A DNA stretch of 9,824 nucleotides from Betaproteobacteria bacterium (GTDB taxonomy: Bacteria; Pseudomonadota; Gammaproteobacteria; Burkholderiales; Burkholderiaceae_C), in contig JANXLW010000217.1 in assembly GCA_025354965.1 (NCBI GenBank), positions 1 to 9,824 on the forward strand. The letters run 5' to 3'. How positions within the stretch are numbered: position 1 is the first letter of the stretch; every line of letters begins with the position of its first letter. The notes beneath the pieces were generated by a model, which saw only the letters and a list, made by a program, of their open reading frames with translations, was not told the origin of the DNA and searched no databases. Shown in pieces: positions 1-7,130 of the stretch. The translations under genes were made by a program, and so were the position numbers.

Positions 1-1
1 C

Positions 2-619
2 AAAGACATCAATCCATTTGACCATGGCTCGATCCTGCACACCGACATTACCAAGACCGAAGGTCTCAAGCAGGCACTGGACAAGTACAAATTCGACGTG
101 GTGTTTGGCGGTGCCAGGCGTGATGAAGAAAAGTCGCGTGCCAAGGAGCGGATATTTTCCTTTCGCACGAGCAGTCATCGCTGGGATCCCAAGAGCCAGC
201 GCCCTGAGCTCTGGAATCTGTACAACACACGCAAGAGTGCCGGTGAGAGCATCCGGGTGTTTCCGCTTTCCAACTGGACCGAGCTTGATATCTGGCAATA
301 CATTTACCAGGAGGCCATACCGGTGGTGCCGCTGTACTTTGCCAAGGTGCGGCCGGTGGTGCTGCGCGACAGCATGATTTTGCTGGTCGATGACGATCGC
401 TTCAGACTGCTACCCGGCGAACAGATTCAGGCGCGAAAAGTCAGGTTTCGCACGCTGGGTTGCTACCCGCTCACGGGTGCGGTGGAGTCTGAAGCTGAAA
501 ACCTGGCTGACATTATTCTCGAATTGGTTAACGCCCGCAGTTCGGAGCGGCAGGGCCGTGCCATAGACACGGATGCCTCGGCCAGCATGGAAAAGAAAAA
601 GCAGGAGGGCTATTTCTAA
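2..619 (+). CDS. cysD: Sulfate adenylyltransferase subunit 2 (CysD), 5' end cut by window edge
   Basis: This is the small, catalytic subunit of ATP sulfurylase. With the GTPase subunit CysN it forms adenosine 5'-phosphosulfate (APS) from sulfate and ATP in the cytoplasm. The frame is open from base 2, and 205 residues are visible out of about 300 in the family, so the N-terminal third with the PP-loop motif lies outside the window. The visible part matches E. coli CysD almost block for block: a HTDI-TKTEGLKQAL segment near residues 13-26, the hallmark GGARRDEEKSRAKER at about 36-50, the FPLSNWTELDIWQYI block, RFRTLGCYPLTGAVES, and the family C-terminus SERQGR...KKKQEGYF. The stop codon overlaps the start of cysNC by one base (TAATG), implying translational coupling. 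No frameshift is seen. Identification is secure. Confidence 0.97.
   Translation, partial: KDINPFDHGSILHTDITKTEGLKQALDKYKFDVVFGGARRDEEKSRAKERIFSFRTSSHRWDPKSQRPELWNLYNTRKSAGESIRVFPLSNWTELDIWQYIYQEAIPVVPLYFAKVRPVVLRDSMILLVDDDRFRLLPGEQIQARKVRFRTLGCYPLTGAVESEAENLADIILELVNARSSERQGRAIDTDASASMEKKKQEGYF
603..609 (+). promoter_or_regulatory. Strong Shine-Dalgarno sequence for cysNC, inside the end of cysD
   Basis: AGGAGGG lies nine bases before the ATG at 619, within the last codons of cysD. It supports that ATG as the cysNC start and fits coupled translation of the two ATP sulfurylase subunits. Confidence 0.75.
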
Positions 620-2562
620 TGGCACGTCCTCCCAGAAAGGCAAGCGCCCAAACCGTCATTGGGCAGCTTGCGGTGCAGATCAAGCCAGCAACGGTTGCTG
701 CTTTTTTGCAGCAGCAGCAATCGCAGGATCTGCTGCGATTCATTACCTGTGGCAGTGTCGACGACGGCAAAAGCACACTCATCGGTCGCTTGCTGTGGGA
801 GGCCCATCAGCTCTTTGACGACCAGTTGGCGACGCTCAGGCTGGAGTCGAAAAAATACGGCACGCAGGGCGAGAATATCGACTTTGCATTGTTGGTGGAT
901 GGCTTGGCCGCCGAGCGCGAGCAGGGCATCACCATCGATGTGGCGTACCGGTTCTTTGCCACTACAAGACGAAAATTCATTGTTGCCGACACTCCGGGCC
1001 ATGAGCAGTACACCCGCAACATGGTGACCGGCGCATCAACTGCCGAGGTGGCATTGTTGCTGGTCGATGCCCGCCAGGGTTTGCTCAAACAAACCTGCCG
1101 TCACGCAACCCTGGCGTCGTTGATGGGTATTCGCCACGTGGTGCTGGCGGTCAACAAGATGGACCTGGTTGGTTTTGAAGCAGACATTTTTGCCCGCATT
1201 GCACAAGCGTTTACCAATTTTGCCAAGCCGCTCGGTTTTGCCAGCGTTACCGCCATTCCGCTGTCAGCGCTGAAAGGTGACAACATAACCCAGCGTTCCG
1301 CCCAAACGCCCTGGTACGGTGGCCCAACTTTGATGGGCTATCTTGAAACGGTCCAGCTGCAACAGCAGAATGTGGACCGACTGGTATTCCCGGTGCAGTG
1401 GGTCAATCGACCGGATGCCTCGTTTCGGGGTTTTGGCGGCGGTGTGGCTGAGGGTGCGGTGAAGGTCGGCGACGAAATACGCGTGACCGGCTCCGGACAA
1501 ATTGCGACGGTGGTCGAAATTGTCACCATGGACGGGGCGCTCTCGCAGGCTTTTGCAGGTGACGCCGTCACACTGCGATTGAGCAAAGAAATAGACGCCT
1601 CGCGGGGCGATGTTTTATCTCCCAGTCAATACCCGCTGGAAATGAGCGATCAATTTGAAGCCCATGTGGTCTGGATGGACCAGGAAGCCGGACTGATAGG
1701 GCGCAATTACGACATCAAGTTGGCAACCCAGTGGGCATCGGCGGCGATCACCAATATAAAGCACCGGATCAATGTCGAAACAATGGCCAGTGAGCCCAGT
1801 ACTCAACTCAAGCTCAATGACATCAGCGTGTGCAATCTTGCGACGACCAAGCCACTTGTCTTTGACGCTTACGCCAACTCCAAAACACTCGGGGGCTTCA
1901 TTCTGGTGGACCGCGTCAGTCATGCCACGGTGGCTGCGGGCATGATCCGTCACAGTCTGCGTCGTGCGCAAAATGTGCATAAGCAGGCACTTTCGATCAC
2001 CCGGGTTGATCGCGAAAGACTTAACGGGCACAAGGGTCGGGTCATCTGGTTTACCGGCTTGTCCGGTTCAGGTAAATCGACCATCGCCAATGCGCTGGAA
2101 GTCGAACTCCATGGTCGGGGGGACCGGACTTACATTCTTGATGGCGACAACGTTCGTCAGGGTTTGAACAAGGATCTCGGCTTTACGGACGCCGATCGCG
2201 TTGAAAACATTCGTCGCATCGCGGAGGTGGCCAAGCTGATGATGGACGCGGGGATGATTGTGATGACAGCGTTCATCTCGCCATTCAGACGCGAACGACA
2301 GATGGCACGCGAGCTCATTGGCGCCGAGAACTTTGTCGAAGTGTATGTGAGCACTTCGCTGGAGGTATGTGAAAAAAGAGATGCAAAAGGCCTGTACCGA
2401 AAAGCGCGCAGTGGGCTGTTGCCCAATATGACGGGGGTCAACAGCCTCTATGAAAGACCGCAGTCACCCGAAATAGTTGTCGATGGCGCAGCGCAAACAG
2501 TTGGGCAAGCTGTTAAGGCTTTGATCGAAACCATTGCGCGCACTGATCGCTTGCGTCGCTGA
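619..2562 (+). CDS. cysNC: Bifunctional CysN/CysC: ATP sulfurylase GTPase subunit fused to APS kinase
   Basis: This 647-aa fusion carries two steps of sulfate activation. Residues about 36-450 are the CysN translation-factor-type GTPase, which drives APS synthesis by CysD. It shows G1 GSVDDGKS at 45-52, G3 DTPGH at 124-128 and G4 NKMD at 179-182, followed by EF-Tu-like beta-barrel domains. Residues about 470-647 are an APS kinase that phosphorylates APS to PAPS. It has Walker A GLSGSGKS at 480-487, LDGDNVR at 507-513, FISPFR at 552-557 with the conserved serine at 554, and KGLYRKAR at about 590-597. Both halves look intact. A standalone CysN is about 430-475 aa, so the extra length is exactly the kinase. 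The same architecture is known as CysNC or NodQ in other bacteria. The start is supported by a strong Shine-Dalgarno and a one-base overlap with cysD. No kinase or GTPase key residue is missing. Confidence 0.96.
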   Translation: MARPPRKASAQTVIGQLAVQIKPATVAAFLQQQQSQDLLRFITCGSVDDGKSTLIGRLLWEAHQLFDDQLATLRLESKKYGTQGENIDFALLVDGLAAEREQGITIDVAYRFFATTRRKFIVADTPGHEQYTRNMVTGASTAEVALLLVDARQGLLKQTCRHATLASLMGIRHVVLAVNKMDLVGFEADIFARIAQAFTNFAKPLGFASVTAIPLSALKGDNITQRSAQTPWYGGPTLMGYLETVQLQQQNVDRLVFPVQWVNRPDASFRGFGGGVAEGAVKVGDEIRVTGSGQIATVVEIVTMDGALSQAFAGDAVTLRLSKEIDASRGDVLSPSQYPLEMSDQFEAHVVWMDQEAGLIGRNYDIKLATQWASAAITNIKHRINVETMASEPSTQLKLNDISVCNLATTKPLVFDAYANSKTLGGFILVDRVSHATVAAGMIRHSLRRAQNVHKQALSITRVDRERLNGHKGRVIWFTGLSGSGKSTIANALEVELHGRGDRTYILDGDNVRQGLNKDLGFTDADRVENIRRIAEVAKLMMDAGMIVMTAFISPFRRERQMARELIGAENFVEVYVSTSLEVCEKRDAKGLYRKARSGLLPNMTGVNSLYERPQSPEIVVDGAAQTVGQAVKALIETIARTDRLRR

Positions 2563-2675
2563 TTGTTTTTGGGTGAAACCAATATCACCGGATCTCGGGT
2601 CGTGGTGAGTCGAGGATGGGTGTTTCTCAGTGCTGGTGTTCCCCCCGACACACGCCAACATCGCATCGCCCAAGC

Positions 2676-4346
2676 CTACGAGCTTTGATCATGCGTTTCG
2701 ACCTTTGACCACAGGTTGTCAAATTGCGCATGCATTTTCTTCTTCTCTGCATACATGGCGGTGTCGCTGCGATGGGTCAGCGCTGCCACGGTGTCGCCCG
2801 GCATGGCACGCGCCAAGCCAACGCTGATGCTGGCCTGTAGGCCGGGACTGATGGTGGACCAGGCGAATTCACGCACGGCACCGCTGATGCGCTGGCACAC
2901 CTGGCGCGCCACTTGCAAGTCTGCTGTTTTGAAGACGATGACAAATTCATCGCCACCCAGGCGGGCCGCCATATCGTCTTCACGGATGTAGGTTTTGAGA
3001 ATTTGCCCAATGCGTTTAAGAACTTCATCGCCCACAAGATGTGAGAACTTGTCGTTGATGGTTTTGAAATTGTCCATGTCAACCAGGGCCAGGCAGGGCG
3101 GCTGGCTGCGCTCCAGACCGCTGCGCAACAACTCTGCGGCGTAGCGTTCAAACCCGCGCCGATTGGGGATGTTGGTCAGGGTGTCTTCCAGCGACAATTT
3201 TTCCAGTTGGCGGGAGGTCAGTTCCAGCCGGTCAATGTTGTGCTGGCGCTGGCGCAGGCTCAACTGCCAGTCGATCACGTTCTCACGGGTTTCCAGGCAG
3301 TCGCAGCGAATGATCTGCTCACGCAGGCGCAGGCGGCGCAACTCGTCAAGCGCCGGGCCGTTCATTCCTTGCGCCATGTAGAGCTGCGACGCCAGCAGGT
3401 GGCCCAGGCAAGCCAGTTGTTCGTGCTCCACGGTCACTGCAATTTCTATCAAGTGCGCCACTTGCTGCGTGGCGCCGGGCCAGTCTTGCAGTGCCCAGGC
3501 AATCTCGGTGCGTGCCCAGGCCTCCAGCGCCGACAGCCAGGTCAAGGTGCCATAGCGTTGTGCCCAGCTGTTGAGTGCGTTGGCGGCGTCTTGGGCCTGA
3601 TTTAGCTGGCCGTGCCAACAGGCGTCCAGACTGGCGCCAAACGACAACACGGCTTCGGTGGTAACGCTGTTGCCAATGGGGTTGGTGGTGCCGTGCGTAT
3701 TGGCGAAGCGCTGCATGATGGACTCTCTGGTCACCCGCATCAGGGCCAGCGAAGGGAGCTCACCGTCGAAATAGCGTTCGTAAAAAATACGGATGACCTG
3801 CGCCCACCACTGGTTGACTTGCGACTGGAAGGTGCTAAGGGGTGGTTTGGCGTTCTCGGCAATCTCGATGGCGGTGCGCAGCGCCTGCTCTGCCTTGTCA
3901 AAATGGTGGCTCCAGAAGTAGGCGGCGCCCAAGGCGTTGTACGACAGTACACTGTGCTCATCTTTGTCCAGCAGTTCGCTCAGGCGCACACTCAGCAGCG
4001 CGGCTTCGACGGCCTCTTCGTTGCGGCCCAGGTTGATGGCGACAAAGGCATGCGTGGTGAGAGCCATCACCTCTCCCGAAGTGTCGCCCAATAGCTGAAA
4101 GCTGTGTGCGGCACGTTGGCTGGCGCGATGCGCGCGACGGTAGTGCGACAGCATACGGTCACAGTGCGCCAGGCACAGCAGCGCCTTCGCTTCAAAGTGT
4201 TTGTCATCCAGGGTTTGCGCCATTTTCAGCACCCGGTGCGACAATTCCCGGCCGGTTTGCACGTGGCCACCGTCCAGCGCCTCGTGCGCCTCCTTTAGCA
4301 GCGTGTCCAGATTGGCCCCGGTCAGCTCACGGTCAACGGAATTCAT
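2676..4346 (-). CDS. TPR-like/GGDEF diguanylate cyclase, soluble
   Basis: This is a predicted diguanylate cyclase making the second messenger c-di-GMP from two GTP. From the ATG at 4346 it is 556 aa. Residues about 12-330 are all-helical with TPR-like repeats (A/L/G-rich pairs such as the block containing ALGAAYFWSHHFDKAEQAL). No signal peptide or membrane segment is visible, so it is probably cytosolic. A helical linker (about 350-385) leads into DTLTNIPNRRGF, the usual GGDEF-domain entry. Metal and nucleotide residues are present: D423 in LVDMDNFK, N431, D440, and GGDEF at 464-468. The product-inhibition I-site RxxD (R455, D458) stands five residues before GGDEF. The frame continues upstream to a TTG at 4385, which would add 13 residues, but neither start has a clear Shine-Dalgarno; I prefer the ATG. 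It is the last gene of the - strand run and converges on cysNC. The input signal is unknown. Confidence 0.9.
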   Translation of the reverse strand: MNSVDRELTGANLDTLLKEAHEALDGGHVQTGRELSHRVLKMAQTLDDKHFEAKALLCLAHCDRMLSHYRRAHRASQRAAHSFQLLGDTSGEVMALTTHAFVAINLGRNEEAVEAALLSVRLSELLDKDEHSVLSYNALGAAYFWSHHFDKAEQALRTAIEIAENAKPPLSTFQSQVNQWWAQVIRIFYERYFDGELPSLALMRVTRESIMQRFANTHGTTNPIGNSVTTEAVLSFGASLDACWHGQLNQAQDAANALNSWAQRYGTLTWLSALEAWARTEIAWALQDWPGATQQVAHLIEIAVTVEHEQLACLGHLLASQLYMAQGMNGPALDELRRLRLREQIIRCDCLETRENVIDWQLSLRQRQHNIDRLELTSRQLEKLSLEDTLTNIPNRRGFERYAAELLRSGLERSQPPCLALVDMDNFKTINDKFSHLVGDEVLKRIGQILKTYIREDDMAARLGGDEFVIVFKTADLQVARQVCQRISGAVREFAWSTISPGLQASISVGLARAMPGDTVAALTHRSDTAMYAEKKKMHAQFDNLWSKVETHDQSS

Positions 4347-4397
4347 GGGTATATTTTGCTTGAAGAATGTGACCAGGCTATTCAAACTGGCGCCGGG

Positions 4398-5048
4398 TTA
4401 GCTGCCGTCCGGATTTGCTGACATATCCAGATCGATGTCTTTGGAGAAAAACTCGATGGCGGTCTTTGCCACCTGGGTGGTGTCGAAGTAGGCGTAGGCA
4501 CCGACGCCGACAGCGCCAATCAAGGGCACCAGGCGGGAAACACTTTTACCCAGGATGTTCTTCGGTACCTTGACGCCCAAGGTTCGCGCTGCCAATTGAA
4601 TGAAACCCAGCGAGGCGGCCTTCACAACATAGCGTTCGCCGACGCGCACGACCACGTCGCGAAATAGCTGGGCCGAGACGTGCTTGAACAGGCAGTAAAG
4701 CATTTGCTCGCGACCCAGCGCGGCGGTCTTGCCGTAAGCCGCCGCAATGTCGGACACCATTTGCGCTTGCAACCTCCACACGCCCACCAGCTCCGGCAGG
4801 ATCGTCAGCCAGCTCAAAAAGCCCGGCGGCAAGGCCAGCGAGCCGGCCATCAGGCTGGCTTGCCGCGCGGCCGCCCGACCAAGGGCACGCGAGCGTGCTT
4901 TGGGTTGCGCAACTTCACCTTCGCCGGACGCCGGTACCCGCAGCACCAGACTCAAAATGGCGTCACCCATTTTTTGGCGCACGTCTTCCTGTGCGGCAAC
5001 GGTGGCAATGGCGTATTTAGACATGGGCGGTAAATTCAATGATCTCAT
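4398..5048 (-). CDS. EcsC/DUF697-like helical protein, function unknown
   Basis: This is a 216-aa protein rich in Ala, Val and Leu. Hydrophobic helical stretches lie at about 64-92 (LPPGFLSWLTILPEL), 143-157 and 168-190 (VPLIGAVGVGAYAYFDTTQ). The sequence pattern, with 'LP..L...WRLQAQMVSDIAAAYG' in the middle and a 'P-IGAV-G-A-F-T' stretch near the end, resembles EcsC-family or DUF697 proteins. I rate that assignment as moderate and cannot name a reaction. It may associate with the membrane, but no classical transmembrane topology is obvious. The ATG at 5048 has AAAGG five bases upstream and overlaps the preceding exonuclease gene by 32 bases. The ATG at 5024 (MSKYAIATV) would overlap it by only eight but has a weaker ribosome site. 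Either way it is likely translationally coupled to the nuclease gene. The diguanylate cyclase follows about 50 bases downstream. Confidence 0.8.
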   Translation of the reverse strand: MRSLNLPPMSKYAIATVAAQEDVRQKMGDAILSLVLRVPASGEGEVAQPKARSRALGRAAARQASLMAGSLALPPGFLSWLTILPELVGVWRLQAQMVSDIAAAYGKTAALGREQMLYCLFKHVSAQLFRDVVVRVGERYVVKAASLGFIQLAARTLGVKVPKNILGKSVSRLVPLIGAVGVGAYAYFDTTQVAKTAIEFFSKDIDLDMSANPDGS

Positions 5049-6426
5049 GCCTGCCTTTGCCTGGCCGTGCGAAGTGCCTGATCAGCAGGCGGTAACTGTC
5101 CAGATCAAACGCCAGCACGTGCCGCGCGCTCAGCGCTTCTTCGAGCTCGCTGTCGTCATGCACGGTAGCCAGGTGACACCATTGGTCAAATACGTGAATA
5201 TCAGTGCGGCCACTGGCGTCATGGTGCTCGCGCAGACCGATTTTGCCGGCGTGCGGCCACACTTGCAGTTGTTGCTGGGCCATCGCCAGCTGTAGCCGCA
5301 GGTGATGCAACTCAGGCTTTTCACCGGCGCAGCAGACGCCTTTGCAGTGGCCAATCTGGTGTGCAAAGCAACGGCCCCGGCCGGACTCCAGCCCGAGCGC
5401 CTGTGGGCACAAAGAGTGCATGTCAGCAAGCTCGCGCAGGCCTGCAATGGCCTGCGTTTTGGAGCGGTACAGGCCATATAGCTGGCCGAACTCCTGGGGC
5501 GCCAGATCTTCACCACGCACCAGGCTGAGCAGCGGTCGCGCCAGCGGATTGGCGTCCAGCCGCCAGGCGCATAGCGTGCGCTCGCGGCGCAACTGGCGGT
5601 TGTAGACCGGCTGGCGCTCTTTGACCAGGCGCGCCTCCAGCAGCAAGGCGCCTAGTTCACCGGCGGTTTCAATCCAGTCGATACGCCGGATCTCCTGTGC
5701 AATGCGCATCTCGCGGGCCGCGCGTCCTGCCGCCTGAAAATGCGACAACACCCGACTGCGCATCTTGACGCTTTTACCGATGTACAAGGGCAGCGCACTC
5801 TCGCCATAAAAAAGGTAGACACCGGGGGACTCGGGAATGTCGACAAGCGCGGTTTCCAGTTGTGGCGGCAGCGCCGCGCTGCCTTGCAAAAGAGTAGCCG
5901 CATGGCGGCTGATTTGCGCTGCGCCCAGCTCCTGCGTGGCAACGGCAAGCCAGGCCAGCACCACCTCCACATCGCCCATGGCACGATGGCGGGCGCTGGT
6001 TTGCAGGCCGTGGCGTTGCATGATGGCGTCCAGACCGTGGCCTTTATGCTGCGGATACAGCAGGCGTGACAAGCGCACCGTGCACAGCGTTTTGACACGT
6101 AGCGCGATCTCCATCCGGGCGAATTCATTCAGTAAAAAGCCGTGATCAAAGCGCACGTTGTGGGCCACCAGCACGGCGCCTTCGAGTAGCGCGAGCAATT
6201 GCGTAGCGACGTCCGCAAAATGGGGCGCGCTGGCCACCATCTGGTTGCTGATGCCGGTCAGCCGCTCGATGAACGAGGAGATGGACGTGCCAGGATTGAC
6301 AAGGGTGCTCCAGCGGGCGACTTCAATGCCGTCCTCGATGCGCACGGCAGCAATTTCGGTGATGCGATCAAACACCGGGTTGCCGCCGGTGGTTTCCAGG
6401 TCAAGCAAAACGTAGCAAGGCAGCAT
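5017..6426 (-). CDS. DEDDh exonuclease fused to UvrC/Cho-like GIY-YIG nuclease
   Basis: This 469-aa protein joins two nucleases. Residues 4-165 are a DnaQ/epsilon-type 3'-5' exonuclease with the full DEDDh set: D9 and E11 in LLDLETTGG, D94 in VRFDHGFL, and H147 and D152 in ARHRAMGDVE. Residues about 195-280 are a GIY-YIG domain as in the UvrC N-terminus: GVYLFYG at 202-208, LYIGKS at 214-219, arginines 223 and 225, the presumed metal-binding E264, and N276. Then come cysteines 340, 353, 361 and 365 with 'CFAHQIGHC', matching the UvrC cysteine cluster. No UvrB-binding, RNase H-like or HhH region typical of full UvrC is recognisable, so it resembles Cho plus an exonuclease. It probably acts in DNA repair. 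An in-frame stop at 6439-6441, 15 bases upstream, leaves the ATG at 6426 as the only reasonable start. Exact substrate is unknown. Confidence 0.93.
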   Translation of the reverse strand: MLPCYVLLDLETTGGNPVFDRITEIAAVRIEDGIEVARWSTLVNPGTSISSFIERLTGISNQMVASAPHFADVATQLLALLEGAVLVAHNVRFDHGFLLNEFARMEIALRVKTLCTVRLSRLLYPQHKGHGLDAIMQRHGLQTSARHRAMGDVEVVLAWLAVATQELGAAQISRHAATLLQGSAALPPQLETALVDIPESPGVYLFYGESALPLYIGKSVKMRSRVLSHFQAAGRAAREMRIAQEIRRIDWIETAGELGALLLEARLVKERQPVYNRQLRRERTLCAWRLDANPLARPLLSLVRGEDLAPQEFGQLYGLYRSKTQAIAGLRELADMHSLCPQALGLESGRGRCFAHQIGHCKGVCCAGEKPELHHLRLQLAMAQQQLQVWPHAGKIGLREHHDASGRTDIHVFDQWCHLATVHDDSELEEALSARHVLAFDLDSYRLLIRHFARPGKGRHEIIEFTAHV

Positions 6427-6438
6427 GGGCGCAACGGT

Positions 6439-6570
6439 TTAGCAAAAAATCAGCGCCAGCCAGACCGGATCATCGACGAAGTTGAGCAGCAGGTAAGCAC
6501 CGATGCGGTAGAGCCAGAACTCGGCGCAGCTTGTCAGGCCCGGCGTCGGGTCAAACGATGTCGATGGCAT
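6439..6570 (-). CDS. Candidate small hydrophobic protein, 43 aa
   Basis: This is a short ORF of 43 codons from the ATG at 6570. Its start overlaps the end of the NUDIX gene by 20 bases and its stop lies 12 bases before the nuclease ATG, so it fills the only gap between them. The product has a polar N-terminus (MPSTSFDPTPG) and a hydrophobic aromatic C-terminal half (FWLYRIGAYLLLNF, then PVWLALIFC), which could insert in a membrane. By my count about three quarters of its third codon positions are G or C, similar to real genes nearby. No clear Shine-Dalgarno is visible, and I do not recognise the family. It could also be chance. The same frame stays open further upstream, but that part is a shadow of the NUDIX gene. 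Confidence 0.4.
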   Translation of the reverse strand: MPSTSFDPTPGLTSCAEFWLYRIGAYLLLNFVDDPVWLALIFC

Positions 6571-7096
6571 GAAAAGAGAATTGACCAGCACGGCGGTCGG
6601 CAAAGTAGTGCTCCAGCGTTGCCTTGACGGTTCGAAAGGCGATCTCGTCCCACGGAATTTCTTCTTCGGCAAACAGCCGTGCCTCGATGGTTTCAAAGCC
6701 GGGGCTAAAAGTGTCGCTGAGCAGCCGCGCCAGGTAAAACATGTGAACCTGACCAACGCGGGCGACGTTCAGAATTGAAAAAATATCTTCCATTTCGAAC
6801 TGCGCACCGGCTTCTTCCAGAGTTTCGCGGGCGGCGCCTTCGGCCAATGTCTCAAACAACTCCATAAAACCGGCCGGCAGCGTCCATTTGCCAAAGCGCG
6901 GTTCAATATTGCGTTTGCAAAGCAAGATTTTGTTTCCCCAATAGGGCACCGTGCCCACCACATTGAGGGGATTTTCGTAATGGATGGTATGGCAAACGGT
7001 GCAGACAGCGCGTTCTTTGGTGTCGTCATCGTCGGGCAGCCGATAGAGCACCGCTGCGCCGCAATTTTTACAGTGTTTGATGGGGGTGCGCAGCAT
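6551..7096 (-). CDS. NUDIX hydrolase with N-terminal zinc ribbon
   Basis: This 181-aa protein is a predicted hydrolase of a nucleoside diphosphate linked to another moiety. The N-terminus has a zinc-ribbon pattern with C9-x2-C12 and C32-x2-C35. The Nudix box follows: G76, E82, then R90-E91 and E94-E95, then G97, fitting G-x5-E-x7-RE-x2-EE-x-G. The preceding 'PRFGKWTLPAGFMELFE' is typical of ADP-ribose/NADH-type NUDIX enzymes. The zinc ribbon recalls NudC, but the protein is shorter (NudC is about 257 aa) and I see no support for NudC identity, so substrate is left open. The ATG at 7096 lies 34 bases after the FAH-family gene. Its Shine-Dalgarno is weak. Same-strand packing suggests co-transcription with its neighbours. 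Confidence 0.93.
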   Translation of the reverse strand: MLRTPIKHCKNCGAAVLYRLPDDDDTKERAVCTVCHTIHYENPLNVVGTVPYWGNKILLCKRNIEPRFGKWTLPAGFMELFETLAEGAARETLEEAGAQFEMEDIFSILNVARVGQVHMFYLARLLSDTFSPGFETIEARLFAEEEIPWDEIAFRTVKATLEHYFADRRAGQFSFHAIDIV

Positions 7097-7130
7097 GAAC
7101 CCAGTGTAATTCGTCCTTGGCCGACCGCGA

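Noticed and set aside
2572..2589. GGTGA...TCACC hairpin between cysNC and the diguanylate cyclase gene as a terminator
   Set aside because: The stem is only five pairs. The run of T precedes it on the + strand, so neither transcript gets a hairpin followed by a U tract.
3612..4094. 160-codon + strand frame within the diguanylate cyclase gene
   Set aside because: It is antisense to the TPR-like region, which has coherent helical repeats; the + strand product shows no motif.
6571..6756. Upstream extension of the small ORF into the NUDIX gene
   Set aside because: This part is a shadow of the NUDIX frame, including its Nudix box; only the part from the ATG at 6570 is not already explained by a gene.
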